DNA of 64,000 nucleotides from Colocasia esculenta. Its lineage: Eukaryota; Streptophyta; Magnoliopsida; Alismatales; Araceae. The stretch covers positions 98,493,698 to 98,557,697 of the forward strand of contig CM024758.1 in assembly GCA_014218235.1 (NCBI GenBank), in the 5' to 3' direction. The position numbers were made by a program, and so were the translations under genes. Position 1 is the first letter of the stretch, and every line of letters starts with the position of its first letter. The notes under the pieces were generated by a model that saw only the letters and a list, made by a program, of their open reading frames with translations, was not told where the DNA came from and did not search any database. This document shows positions 11,011 through 20,639 of this stretch, piece after piece.

Positions 11011-11421
11011 TGGCTGACAGAAGTATATGTGTACTTTTGATGTACACATACAAAGCTTTATATCCCCGGGGCTTTGTGCAATTTCACAGAAGCTTAGGCC
11101 CGTGTACGGAGCATATGTGCAATTTCACACGCATGCACAAATCTTCTCCTCCCTAGGGGGGTCTTTGTGTAATTTTACATAAACCGGGTCCCGCACTGGG
11201 GTCTTCATGCGGAGAACAAACATGTCCCCTCCCTCCCAAAGGAGGGGGACTTCTCCTGAGAATCTGCGCGAGAGAATTCTCGAGCGCCAGACGGCCTCAA
11301 GTTTCGCCGGGACGCGAGAGCATCTCGCCAGCGTGGGGAGGAAAAAATCCCTCAGGCGGGGGTCTTCGCGCGAGAGCTTCGCACCTCTTGAAGCTCGGGG
11401 CTAATGAAGGCCCTGCCCCTC

Positions 11422-11429
11422 TATTTATA
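11422..11429 (-). promoter_or_regulatory. TATA box, LTR A (sense)
   Basis: TATAAATA on the minus strand inside ACCCCTATAAATAGAGG. It lies just downstream of the GC-rich minisatellite, as in B's LTRs. Confidence 0.7.
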
Positions 11430-11529
11430 GGGGTTTTTGCGAGTGGTCCGACGGGGGGTGTGCGGCATAGGCGCCGATGTAGGCTCGGACCGGCGGGGCA
11501 CGCGAGCATAGGGCTCAAGGCGGGGAACG

Positions 11530-11862
11530 ACCAGCGGGGGGGACTGCCGAACCGGCGGTGGTCCCCCGCTAGGCAGGCCCCGAACCGGCGGGGGTCTCCG
11601 GCTGGCAGGCCCCCGACTGGCGGGGGTCCCGAACCGGCGGGCCCCTGAATCGGCGGGGCCCCCGCCTGGCAGGCCAGTGAACCGGCGGGGTTTCCCGCCC
11701 GCGGGCCTCCGAACCGGTGGGGTTCCCCGCCTGGCGGGACCCCCGAACCGGCGGGTCCCTGCCTGGCGGGGGGCCGAACGGCGGGCGTCCCCGCCTGGCG
11801 GGACCCCGAATCGACGGGGGTCCTTGCCTGGGGCCGAACCGGCGGGGTGCGCCGCTGGCCCA
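11530..11862. repeat. GC-rich hairpin minisatellite, LTR A
   Basis: More than ten units with the core GAACCGGCGGGG and CCCGCCTGGCGGG. The runs of C and G flanking CGG can pair within a unit. It sits between two TATA boxes that face apart. Confidence 0.8.
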
Positions 11863-11867
11863 CCCCC

Positions 11868-11875
11868 TATAAAGG
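11868..11875 (+). promoter_or_regulatory. Reverse-facing TATA-like box, LTR A
   Basis: TATAAAGG on the plus strand, antisense to the element. B has TATAAAAG at the corresponding place in both LTRs (17,551-17,558 and 39,126-39,133). Confidence 0.5.
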
Positions 11876-12939
11876 GTGGGGCCTTCACCTTCTTGGGCAT
11901 TTTCCTCTGCGTTTTCCCGGGAGAGAGCTCTGTGGGCCTCCCGTGACGGGTTTGTTGGTTGACGGCCGTGCTACGCACGTGCCCACCGTCTCCGACGTGC
12001 GTTTGTTCCCGTTTTCTGGGAGCACGTGCATTTGACTTTTCCGAACCCGTCCGCATCGGGCGCGATCTTGAACACGAGTCCGGACATCGAGTTTCGGCTG
12101 TCCGGGCTGCGTATTTCCACTGTTGACGGGACTTTTGAACGTCATACTCCGGGTCGTTCCAGGTTGACACACGGACTTGAATCCGTTTATCTCAGGTGTT
12201 CGAGTGGGGAGGCCGTGGTTTATTCCCAGACTTTTTGTGGCTTCCTGGGCGAATTTGCCGCCCGGGGCTTGTTTAAATCCCGATATTTTTCGGGTTCAAC
12301 AGTATGTTTTCGGGCAGAACCTCCGCTTGGGCAGAGTTTTCTTTAGAAAACATATACATATGAGCACAAACACTCACCCATCCCGAAGTCTTGCTCGATA
12401 GGCGGGAAGAACATATGCATCTAAATGCCCATACCCATAGTCTTGCTTAATATGGAGGCATTTAGAGCACGAGAACAAGGTTTAAATACCGTATACCATA
12501 GAGTCTTGCTCGATATGGAAGGTATTTAAACACCGAAGAACGCGATTCAATTATTACCCCCACAGAGTCTTGCTCGATGTGGGGTATGGGTTGCATTATA
12601 TTTTTTTTGAGAAGCCCTCTATGGAGACTAGCTCGGCATGGAGGGGGATTGAGGAGATGTCGATGCCGGATGGAGACGATCTCCCTTTCTTTACACTTGT
12701 CGAGGACGGATGCTTCACACCGAGTGGGAGAAGAGCCGATACCTTCACACCGAGTGGAGAACCTTCAAAACAAGCGGGAACTTTGGGGAAAGAGTCTTTT
12801 GCCTCTCTCTTTTTTTTGATTTTCTTTCAGCAGAAGCCTTTAGGGGAGCCAAAAAGCCAGCCCCTGTACATGAGCTACATGTGCCATATTTATAGGGGTT
12901 TTAACCCCTTATATTTGAGGGAGATGGGGATTTCATCCT

Positions 12940-13230
12940 CTTAACCCATGGACAGTCCCATCGGTTAAGGGGTTCCCTCCTTAATCAATGGGAGGGATGG
13001 GAAATTCCATCGTTAGAGTTTAACCGATGGAACCCTCCATCGGTTAGGGGGAACTCCCCTTCCACCGATGGATAGTCCCATCGGTTGGGAAGAGGACCCC
13101 TCCAACCGATGGACAGTCCCATCGGTTGGGGGATGGAGCCCCTCCAACCGATGGCATGTTCCATCGGTTTGGGGGGTTTAAACCCCTTAACCGATGGTAT
13201 GTTCCATCGGTTGGGGGTTTGAACCTATGG
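12940..13230. repeat. Palindromic array, AACCGATGG...CCATCGGTT units
   Basis: About six units of roughly 48 bp. Each contains AACCGATGG, 6-8 bp of spacer, then CCATCGGTT, a 9-bp perfect inverted repeat. The array ends just before the TATA box. Confidence 0.9.
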
Positions 13231-13240
13231 GGGTTTTGCC

Positions 13241-13248
13241 TATAAATA
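13241..13248 (+). promoter_or_regulatory. TATA box, LTR2
   Basis: TATAAATA in TTGCCTATAAATAGGCCCCC, 15 bp after the palindromic array. The sequence around it recurs reversed at 43,246-43,253. Confidence 0.6.
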
Positions 13249-13739
13249 GGCCCCCATATGCCCCATTGTGGAGGGTGTTGGTGCTGTTGAAGTTCTGCCC
13301 TTCTCCTCGGAGATTTTCGCGGCGAAGAGTTGGATTTGCAAGTGCTTGGAGCTTCCGCTGCACACGCGTTCTTTGTACTTGTTCTTTATACTTGGTCTTA
13401 TAGACTTTGTGTTGTCGGATTTCTTCCGTGACGTATCTTCCTCGAAGCGTTATTCTTTCTTGAACTTTGGCTTCACTGGGAGGCTTGCTGCCAACTTAAT
13501 AAATGAACTTCCTTCTTTAACTTGAAAGGGCATTTGGATCCAATATTATCTAAGCAACCATGGGGTCACTTCAAGTAATGATGACCTTTACTTCGTCTTC
13601 AAGTCACCTTTTAAAAGGGACTTCACCCTTATTACTTAAGCAACCAAAAAGGTCTACCTAAGTAACCATTGGGTCACTATAAATGGACTTTGGCTCTTCT
13701 TCCGGTAGATATCCACCACAACCTTTTTGGGGTTCAACA

Positions 13740-14160
13740 GTTGGCTGCTCCTATTCTCGTATAGTATGGAGAGAGATGGCTGCAAGAACTTGTGGCACAA
13801 TTTCCAATCATTTTGAGGTCCGTCCGTCAGTTGCAAAATGGAAAAGTCAATGGCCTACCAAATGTGACAACACAGTCTCGTGGCTCATTCTTCATACTAT
13901 CTTGTGGATGATTTGGGAAGAGAGGAACAATTGCATATTTTCTAGGGTTGTTCTGGATGTTGAGGTTCTTTTTGTTGGGATTTGTAGTAAAGTTAAGGAA
14001 TTGGCAACAACTATTTGTAATGTGAATCAGTCAAATTCTACCCTTCTTGTTTTGTTGGGGGGATAGAATTTGGCATTCCATATTGGGTCGATGGCGATGT
14101 ATAGGCGGGTAGGGCGGTTTTTTTGGTCATTTTGTATGCTTATACTTGTACATTTTTTCT
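13740..14160 (+). pseudogene. 3' end of a LINE (non-LTR retrotransposon)
   Basis: The plus strand reads VSWLILHTILWMIWEERNNC followed by IFSRVVLDVEVLFVGICSKV, which resembles the C-terminal end of plant LINE reverse transcriptases: the region after the zinc-binding motif, where W-x-I-W-x-ERN is typical. It ends in LLGG and a stop at 14,064-14,066. A T-rich, GTACATTTTTT-containing tail follows, as in LINE 3' ends. The 5' part is absent, as is usual for truncated LINE copies. The upstream boundary at 13,740 is where LTR2 ends. Confidence 0.5.
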
Positions 14161-16115
14161 CCTTTTGATTAATATACTTATGGTACTATCCACTTCTCAA
14201 AATTAACCACTCTAGTTTGGCCTTTAGCCTTCTGTTGTTTTAGAACCAATTACATGAACATATCCGAATTAAATTCAAATCATAGCTTGAAGAAGTAATT
14301 CCTGGTATAAGAATGCTAAAGGTACTCTTAGAATCATGTTTTAAAAAAGGAGGCAGTCCAACTTGGATGACCCCTTCACTGACTAGGTGGTAAGTCGGAC
14401 GACTCAAGTCTGAGTTCGTTGTTTTTTGAGGATTTCTTTTCAAATTTCTTCTGCATGTCTCCTGCTAATTGTTAATGTTGAGAGTATATATATCTCATGT
14501 CTAAAGACATGAAAAATAATTTCATTGAGCTAAAGGAGTCCATTTAAAGCCCCCCGTATCCGGACTTGGAGTCTCATTCGTGGAAGGAATGATCATGGAT
14601 AGTAGGCATTGGAGGAAGGAAAAGACAAAAGAGTAACAAGAATATATCAATCATGCTACCTAAACAGGGGCATAAAAGTCATTTACAGAAATAAAGATGC
14701 TAAATGAAATACTGCAGAAATAGTCTGAGTCGGGATCCGCCTAGGCAGATAGGTGCCCTAGGCCCGCAAGTTGACTAATCCTCCCACCTAGTTGCCTAGG
14801 CGGTCAACTTTTTAATCACTGCGTAGAATTAATTAAAGACATTACCATCTAAATTGAGTAACTACTAGTTTCTTCCAATAGCTATAAATAATAATAAAAC
14901 TAATAACTTGACCATTCCACGTACTCTGCATCGATCAGATGGCATCACATTCTTGGCACTCTGATTACAATGACGCATCCCATTTGTCATTTTTTTATTC
15001 AGAATCATTTAGCGTGTATGTCCAAGCTTGTAAATAAAGGCTATAATTCAAGGTTATCATTTTTGGATTCATATAGCATGTGCCTCAGCATTTATTTTCA
15101 ATAAATTGTCCACTGACCTCTATTGTGCTGGCCATTTTTTTTCCTCTTCAACTTTTCATTATTTCCCCCCCACAATCATCTGTTATGACTCATCTACATC
15201 GTACATTCTTTTTCAGCTGTTCTCTGAGCAGCCTACTTCACTATTAAGCTTGCCCCATTACGACATTCAAAAGGCACAAAGGCTGTATACTGTCTGAATT
15301 GTTTAATATCTCTTATTGAGCAGGTATTAAGCACTTTCTGACATCTTTATTTCTTCATGTATCACTAGGATTCCAACAGTCTTGTTTCATGCATAATGTG
15401 ATAATAATATTTTTTTTCTTATTTGCTGTTTTCAATATTCAGACTCGATATCTACAGTTTCGGAATCATTCTGTGGAGTGGGGTTGGTGCAGAGATCTCC
15501 AGTCATTCATTTCGTTTTTAGGATGCACAATAGGTAGGAATTCCTAAAATGTTCTTTCATCCTCAGTGGGTCTTGCTATTTATGTTTTTGATTGATGTTG
15601 GACATCATACCTTTTAATTGGATGCAGGATTGTTTTGGGAGTCCAGAATATGGGTATGCCACATATTTCTTTGAACTTGTCGAATCCTTTCCTATTGACT
15701 GGCAAATTAAACGGTTGTAACAGCCATGAAGCTTACCAGTTGCAGCAGGGCTACATTGATAGAAAACAAGTCTCTACTGGTATATTTTTTAGCTCTCTTT
15801 CCAAAATTGTGCATGGTTTTATTTGAAGCATACTAATGGTTTGCCGAATAGTCTAAGTAATCTTGAACTAACTGTGGTAATACTAATTATGTTGGCAAGA
15901 CTTGCTTTGCATTCAAGAAACCTACCAATAGAAGAAAGTAGTTGCGACTAGGTTTAACTTCATGCCTATGCTTCTATGTGCACGACTGCTGTCCTGCATC
16001 CGGGTGTTTCTTGTATCATATTTGGGAGAATGAAATGTGCCAAGTTCACATATCATATGTGCTTGATATTCTTTGTAGATGGATTTTGGACCCCAAAATT
16101 GGCCATTGGGGCCTT
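14161..16115. other. AT-rich intergenic stretch, no clear gene
   Basis: No long open frame or TE domain is visible. Two points may matter. At 14,735-14,810 GCCTAGGC/GCCTAGGCGG blocks suggest an eroded small inverted-repeat element. At about 15,442-15,532 and 15,628-15,720 there are exon-like islands with AG and GT borders. The first can be read DIYSFGIILW, reminiscent of a protein-kinase subdomain IX; the second reads DCFGSPEYGYATYFFELVES. They may be remains of a host gene, but the evidence is weak. Confidence 0.3.
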
Positions 16116-16137
16116 TATATATATATATATATATATA
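16116..16137. repeat. (TA)11 microsatellite
   Basis: Eleven TA dinucleotides in a row, followed by AGAAAGAAAGAGGAGAGG. Confidence 0.9.
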
Positions 16138-16140
16138 CAA

Positions 16141-17033
16141 GAAAGAAAGAGGAGAGGGGAAAAAACCCCTCTGGGAGGGAAGTCCCTACCGAAGGGACCC
16201 TCCCTCTGGATAGATCTCTCTCTATATGCCCCCTCCGAGTAGGGAAGTCCCTACCCGGAGGAACCTCCCTCTGGATATGGAGTTCCCCTACCCGGAGGGA
16301 GGGTCCCTCTAGGTAGATCTCTCTCTTCTCTCTTTCTATGCTCTCCTCTGGGTAAAACCCCTATAAATACCCCCTCCGAGCAACGGAGAAAGGGGTCAGA
16401 GTTTTGAAGAGGGATTCGTCCCCCTACTGCCCAGTCAGTCGAAGACTCCCCCTGGGGGACCCTTAAAAGCATGAAGTGTTCGTGCTTGACATAAAGTGCT
16501 CGCGCGACAAGCCAGGGTCATTTTCGAGTATGAAACTCTTGTGTATATCCCCTCCCATGTCGAGCTGGACTCCATAGGGGATGAAATATAAATGTTTATA
16601 AAATGTCCATGTCGAGCTGTACTCTATGGGGATAAAAATGTCAATGCTCATATGCAAACCTCCATGTCGATCTAGACTCATGGGGATGAAATGTTTATAT
16701 GTTCATATGTGTGTACCTCTATAGGGAGATTCTGCCCAAGTGGAGATTCTGTCCGAGGCGCGATCATATCATATAATGTATGTTCATGGGCAAACCTCCA
16801 TGTCGAGTTGGACTCCATGTATATGTTCATATGTGCATACCTCCATGGGGAGACCCTGTCCAAGCGGAGATTCTGCTCGAGACACTATCATATGTTCGTG
16901 TGCAAATCTCCATGTTGAGTTGGGCTCCATGGGGATGAAATGATGTGTGTAATCTAAATAACCATTGGATCAATATAAATGGCTTCTGACATCCCTTTGT
17001 GGATATCCGTTGTAAACTTTTTAGGGTTCAACA
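16141..17033. mobile_element. Mosaic LTR fragment related to LTR2/LTR4
   Basis: It ends at 17,033 in GGGTTCAACA, preceded by TGGATATCCG and CCATTGGATCAATATAAATGG, matching the end of LTR2 (13,660-13,739). The body has CCATGTCGAGCTGGACTCCAT repeats and GAGATTCTGCCCAAGTGGAG, which match LTR4's orientation instead. A pairing array (AGTCCCTACCCGGAGG) and TATAAATA lie at 16,150-16,375. The orientation signals conflict, so I call it a rearranged fragment. Confidence 0.5.
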
Positions 17034-17101
17034 ACCACAAAGGTAGGTTACATCCAAATCAAACTCTATCTGAATCTTGGCCGACAAACCACAAAGGTAG
17101 G
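17034..17101 (+). mobile_element. Left sliver of element D's 3' spacer
   Basis: It holds two AAACCACAAAGGTAGG-type hairpin units, the same repeat that resumes at 40,628. Element B therefore inserted into this repeat. Confidence 0.75.
17097..17101. repeat. Target-site duplication of element B (left)
   Basis: GTAGG directly before the LTR's TGTTG; the same five bases follow the 3' LTR at 40,628-40,632. Confidence 0.9.
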
Positions 17102-17550
17102 TGTTGAACCCGAAAAATATCGGGGCTTAAACAAGCTCCGAGCGACAAATACGCCCTGGAGGAACCGGGAACAAACTCCCGGTCCCCCCGCCTGGACGTC
17201 GAAGATAGGCGAGACCGGGATCACGTATCCACCCGAACGACCTAAGTTGCGCGTTCGAGATACGGCATTCGAAGCCCCACGGGACGAAGCAAGGCGTACC
17301 TCGGGCGGTGAAAATCGGCGACCGGGCCCTCGTTCAAGACTGCGCACGATCCTGACGCGTCAAGGACAGTCAATGCACGTGCCCCTCGAAACAAGGGGGT
17401 CAAACACACGTGGAACGGTCGAAGACGCACGGGCGGTGCACGTATGACGTGCGCGGCACGGCCGTCGACCAACAAACCAAGCACGGGAGGCCCCACGGAG
17501 CTCTCTCCCGGAAAACGCGGAGGAAATGCCCGAAGTGGAGAAGGCCCCAC

Positions 17551-17558
17551 CTTTTATA
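17551..17558 (-). promoter_or_regulatory. Reverse-facing TATA box, 5' LTR of B
   Basis: TATAAAAG on the minus strand in CACCCTATAAAAGGTGGGGC, about 450 bp inside the LTR and pointing out of its left end. Confidence 0.55.
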
Positions 17559-17574
17559 GGGTGGGCCAGCGGCG

Positions 17575-17930
17575 CTCCCCCTCTCTCCGCCGGTTCGGGG
17601 TCCAGGCGGGACCCCCGCCGGTCTGGGGGCCGTCGTCGGGCGGGACCCCGCCAGGCATGGATCTCTGCCGGTTCGGGGGCCCTGCGGCGGGACCCCCGCC
17701 GGTTCGCCCTCGCCAGGCAGGGGCCCCCGCGGTCCGCGAGCGGCCGCGGGCCCGCCGGTTTGGGGACCCCGCCGGTCGGGGCCGCCAAGCAGCACCCCCG
17801 CCGGTCGGGGGGCCGCCAGGCAGGCACCCCCGCCGGTCGGGGGCCCTGACTGGCGGGGGATCCCGCCGGTTCGGCCCCTGTGCGCGTACCTCCGCCGGGC
17901 CGTGCACCCCCGCCGGTGCGACCCCTGAAA
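17575..17930. repeat. GC-rich hairpin minisatellite, 5' LTR of B
   Basis: About twelve units with cores such as ACCCCCGCCGGTTCGGGGGC. Each can fold on itself (CCCC...GGGG). It lies exactly between the reverse and forward TATA boxes, and is CpG-rich. Confidence 0.85.
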
Positions 17931-17934
17931 ATCC

Positions 17935-17942
17935 TATAAATA
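17935..17942 (+). promoter_or_regulatory. TATA box, 5' LTR of B (sense)
   Basis: TATAAATA in AAATCCTATAAATAGGGGGG. It is the likely promoter of the genomic RNA, starting near 17,970. Confidence 0.75.
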
Positions 17943-18299
17943 GGGGGGCATACCCCCATTGCAAAGCGCGCGGAGAAAAACGAGGAGAGACCCCAAGAGA
18001 GGACCTCGGGCAACAACACCAAGTCCACGTGCGGGAGCTTAAAGAAAGGCCGCACGCTCATCACCCACGCTCGCCTGGTCTGTCTGACCCCCGGAGCTCG
18101 AGCTCTGGTCAGCGGTGCTGGGGAGGAAGTCTCTGGCAGCCTTTGGTGTTCTGTCCCCGCGTTCAGGCCTTCTGCGCCTCGTCCGTGCGAAGTCACCACA
18201 GGTTGTTACATGACCCCCGGTGTCTTCATTTAAGTTCTCCGTTGTCAACGAAACGACACACGTAGAGGCAATGTTGTCCGACAGCGGAACAAATACCCT

Positions 18300-18560
18300 G
18301 TCGTCGACTCAAAAGAGATGACTTGTCTATAAATGTCGGCGGAGGCACAAACACCCCGCTGTGGCATTAAAGACTTGACACGTTTGTGGACGCCCGACGG
18401 AGGCACAATACCCCGTTGTGAGCGCAAATGTAAACTTTACATCTAGTAAATGTCGACGGAGGCACAAACACCCCGTTACGAACATCGATGTAATCCTCAT
18501 GCTGTGTGATGTCCGACGGAGGCACAAACACCCCGTCGTCGACACCATGTATATGACATG
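18300..18560. repeat. LTR B minisatellite (GGAGGCACAAACACCCCG units)
   Basis: About five units, the reverse complement of the array at 80-480, as expected since A is on the other strand. Confidence 0.8.
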
Positions 18561-18911
18561 CGTATGAACGCCAGTGGAGGTACAAAAAAACCCATTAAAG
18601 GCGAAAATGTAAATGTCATAATATATAAATGACATGAGCATGCTTGAATGAAATTGTGGAAATTTATTTGTCATCTGTTTCCTTTAAATTTCGGCATATG
18701 GTCTTTAGCAAACATTACGCATCGAAGGTATTCGAGTTTTGAACTCGATGTAAATGAAACATCAACTTCGGTCGGTGGGGAACGGTCTAGTACACGACCA
18801 CTCCAATCGCCCCTAAAACGCGAGTGCACGCGGAAAAAATAAATAAATGAAATGAAATTCGAGGGTATCAGGGTTCGCACCCAATACTCCTCGTAAAATA
18901 AATCTCTTTGT

Positions 18912-18941
18912 CTGTTTCTCGTAAACAGTCTGGCACGCCCG
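18912..18941 (+). promoter_or_regulatory. U5 stem-loop and primer-site mimic, 5' LTR of B
   Basis: CTGTTT (18,912-18,917) pairs with AAACAG (18,923-18,928). It is followed by TCTGGCACGCCCG (18,929-18,941), which repeats the start of the primer-binding-like site 92 bp downstream. An AATAAA lies just upstream (about 18,897). Confidence 0.7.
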
Positions 18942-19032
18942 CAGAAGCGAAAGACAATGGACGGAACCCTCCGGGGCGAAATTCATTTCAAAATTAAAAG
19001 AAAGATAAAGAAGATCCCGTGTTCCAACAATC

Positions 19033-19050
19033 TGGCACGTCCGGTGGGAC
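19033..19050 (+). other. Primer-binding-like site, element B
   Basis: TGGCACGTCCGGTGGGAC, 3 bp after the LTR end. It has one C-to-T change relative to A and C. Confidence 0.85.
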
Positions 19051-19189
19051 TGTTCCTGCCTTCCATGCATATGTAAAAAGACCTTATGCCGATATAGAAA
19101 TAGAAAATGACTAATTTCCACACCATAGGTACAAGGAGCGAAAGTCGGCACCAAACTCCCGTTCCCACCTGCAACTTCAAGCTTGCTCG

Positions 19190-20520
19190 ATGGCCGCCGT
19201 CACATACGGTCCGCTAGTCGTCTCCTGCCACGCCAAATGTGGCTACCTGACCACGCCGATCGTGTTCGGCGACTTCCCCGTAGTAGTGGGATCCCCTTAC
19301 TTCCTAGGGGTGGTCCCCGCCGTCCAAGCTACTCCAAAGGCGGCGCTCGAAGCTACTGCAACCAGGGGCACCAAACCCCGCCCAAGCCAAGGCCGAGTCT
19401 TCTCGGTAAACACCATCTGTTGCGTCACAGTCCCTAGAAAATGGGGACAGCGCCAGGGACGCAGGGGCAGCAAGCCCCGAGCGATCGTCTCCAACTCCGG
19501 CAAGACCGTGCTCGTAGGAGACATTCGCGTCAGGCTCGATGGAGGCGAGCCGATATTACCCCGGGATAGAAGCGTCCCCGCGGTGGCAACCTCCAACAAG
19601 TTCGCTCCCCTCCAAGGGATGCGTCAAGAAGATCGGGACTCCCCAAAAGGAGCCCGACAGGGGCAGCCATCAAGCTCGACACCCCAGCAGCCTCGCAAAA
19701 TGAGGCAACTATGGGTGACCAAGCAGGAAGCCCGCCAAATCAAGCAAGCTAGAGCAGATCAATCCGCCGAAGGCCCCGAGAAGCCAGTGTCTGAGCGAGA
19801 AAAAGCTCAGGACCCCGAACCTTCTTGTCCTCGCGGACAGAAAAGGAGGGGCGTCTATCGGAAGCCCAACTTCGTCTCCACCCAAGCAGAACCTGCTGAA
19901 GGAGGAGACGCGAGTCACGCTGAAACTCCTGTACCAAGGGTCTCGGTTTTCGAAAGACTGAGCACTTCAGTCTTCAGCAGACTTAGGGCAGCACTTCGCC
20001 CAAGCACCCAGAAGCCCAAGAAGCGGAGGGTGCAGCGGACATCTGAAGAGGGTGGAGGCATGAGAATCTTCACCTGCTACGCTTCTGGAAGAGAAGCGGC
20101 TAGGCCATCCGGCGTCCCTCTCGGGGCATTCAGGGTAGATGAACCCGGTCAAGAGGGCGAAGCCATTGCCCGGTATACTCAGAACCTGCCAGAAGACCTC
20201 CCCAAGGGCAGCAAGGCAGTCAAGCTGGACCTTTGAATCTGGGGCAAGTTCTCGAGCCTCCACTCGAGCATGACCAAAGACCCCTCCCGGGACAAGTCCA
20301 GCTGGACCTCGAAGGAGGGGAAGAAGACGAAGTCGCAAGCCTCCATCTCGGACAACTTCCGGCTAATGGAGACCAAGCTGAAGTATTCCTCATGCCGCCA
20401 CCAGAGCCGCCTTCCAAGCGATGACGGACGACGCTAAGTATGATTTCATACAGCGTTGGCAGGCTGAAATGGCCAATCTCCTGACAGAGCGAGGGCAATA
20501 GGCAGGGGCAAATGCGCCAC
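19190..20520 (+). pseudogene. ORF1 upstream of Gag, element B
   Basis: The first 348 codons (19,190-20,236) are open, starting MAAVTYGPLVVSCHAKCGYL. After TGA at 20,234 the coding continues in another frame (EGGEEDEVASL, AEVFLMPP, then a piece matching DDAKYDFIQRWQAEMANLL). Shared features with A and C are the N-terminal GYLTTPIVFGDFPVVVGSPY, VLVGDIRVRLDGGEPILP, KQEARQIKQ, RVSVFERLSTSVFSRL and IFTCYASG. It is basic and serine/proline-rich, without a domain I recognise. The start was chosen because it is the first ATG after the primer site and is conserved in A. It may be a separate protein or an N-terminal extension of Gag. Confidence 0.7.
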
Positions 20521-20639
20521 GCCGCCAAGTGCCGACGGCAAACCAAAATGCTCGGACAAGACATCAACAAGGCGACCTGCCCGATGTCAACCCACGCACG
20601 GCTGTGGTTAATGACTACACCGTTGACCCGGCCCAACAA

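Larger units (their letters stand above)
1..12301 (-). mobile_element. Element A: truncated Tat-type Ty3/Gypsy retrotransposon
   Basis: On the minus strand the order is 5' LTR (9,645-12,301), primer-binding-like site (9,624-9,641), ORF1, Gag, protease, reverse transcriptase, RNase H, and the first residues of a second RNase H. It is colinear with element B (17,102-40,627) and clearly the same family. All of integrase and the 3' spacer are missing. The second RNase H stops near 908 and runs straight into LTR-type sequence, which implies a large internal deletion or a join between two elements. Many stops and frameshifts make it non-autonomous. The outer end lies beyond the window, so target duplications cannot be checked; the base pairs next to the 5' LTR are GTATG (12,302-12,306). 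Confidence 0.85.
9645..12301 (-). mobile_element. 5' LTR of element A (2,657 bp)
   Basis: On the minus strand it opens with TGTTGAACCCGAAAAATAT (ending 12,301) and closes with TTCCAACA (9,645). It contains, in transcription order, a U3 homologous to B's LTR, a reverse-facing TATA box (11,868-11,875), a GC-rich hairpin minisatellite, the forward TATA box (11,422-11,429), about 700 bp of extra repeats absent from B, the GTGTTTGTGCCTCC array, and the U5 hairpin (9,743-9,759). Confidence 0.85.
12302..13739 (+). mobile_element. LTR2, partial LTR of a second family, split by element A
   Basis: It ends with GGTTCAACA (13,731-13,739), the inverse of the TGTTGAACC that opens the A/B LTRs. From left to right it has TCTGCCC/GCTTGGGCAGAG blocks, repeated TAGAGTCTTGCTCGATATGG units, a palindromic array, a TATA box (13,241-13,248) and a U5-like part with an AATAAA (13,498). 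Its start is missing, since element A begins exactly at 12,301, so A probably inserted here. Related sequence is found reversed at 43,019-44,870. Confidence 0.6.
17102..19029 (+). mobile_element. 5' LTR of element B
   Basis: It begins TGTTGAACCCGAAAAATATC and ends GTGTTCCAACA. It contains, in order, a reverse-facing TATA box, a GC-rich hairpin minisatellite, the sense TATA box, a GTGTTTGTGCCTCC-type array (reverse strand), and a U5 hairpin. Long open frames on both strands (for example 17,360-18,265) are products of GC-rich repeat sequence, not genes. Confidence 0.95.

Noticed and set aside
11297..12170. Proline/glycine-rich open frames in LTR A
   Set aside because: Same cause: translation of the CGGCGGGG minisatellite.
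14735..14810. Second copy of the hAT-like element
   Set aside because: Only the GCCTAGGC words are shared; no terminal repeats or 8-bp duplication can be found.
17360..18265. Overlapping open frames of about 275 codons on both strands of the LTR
   Set aside because: Both translate the GC-rich minisatellite (Pro, Gly, Arg and Ala repeats). Stop codons are rare there because of base composition.
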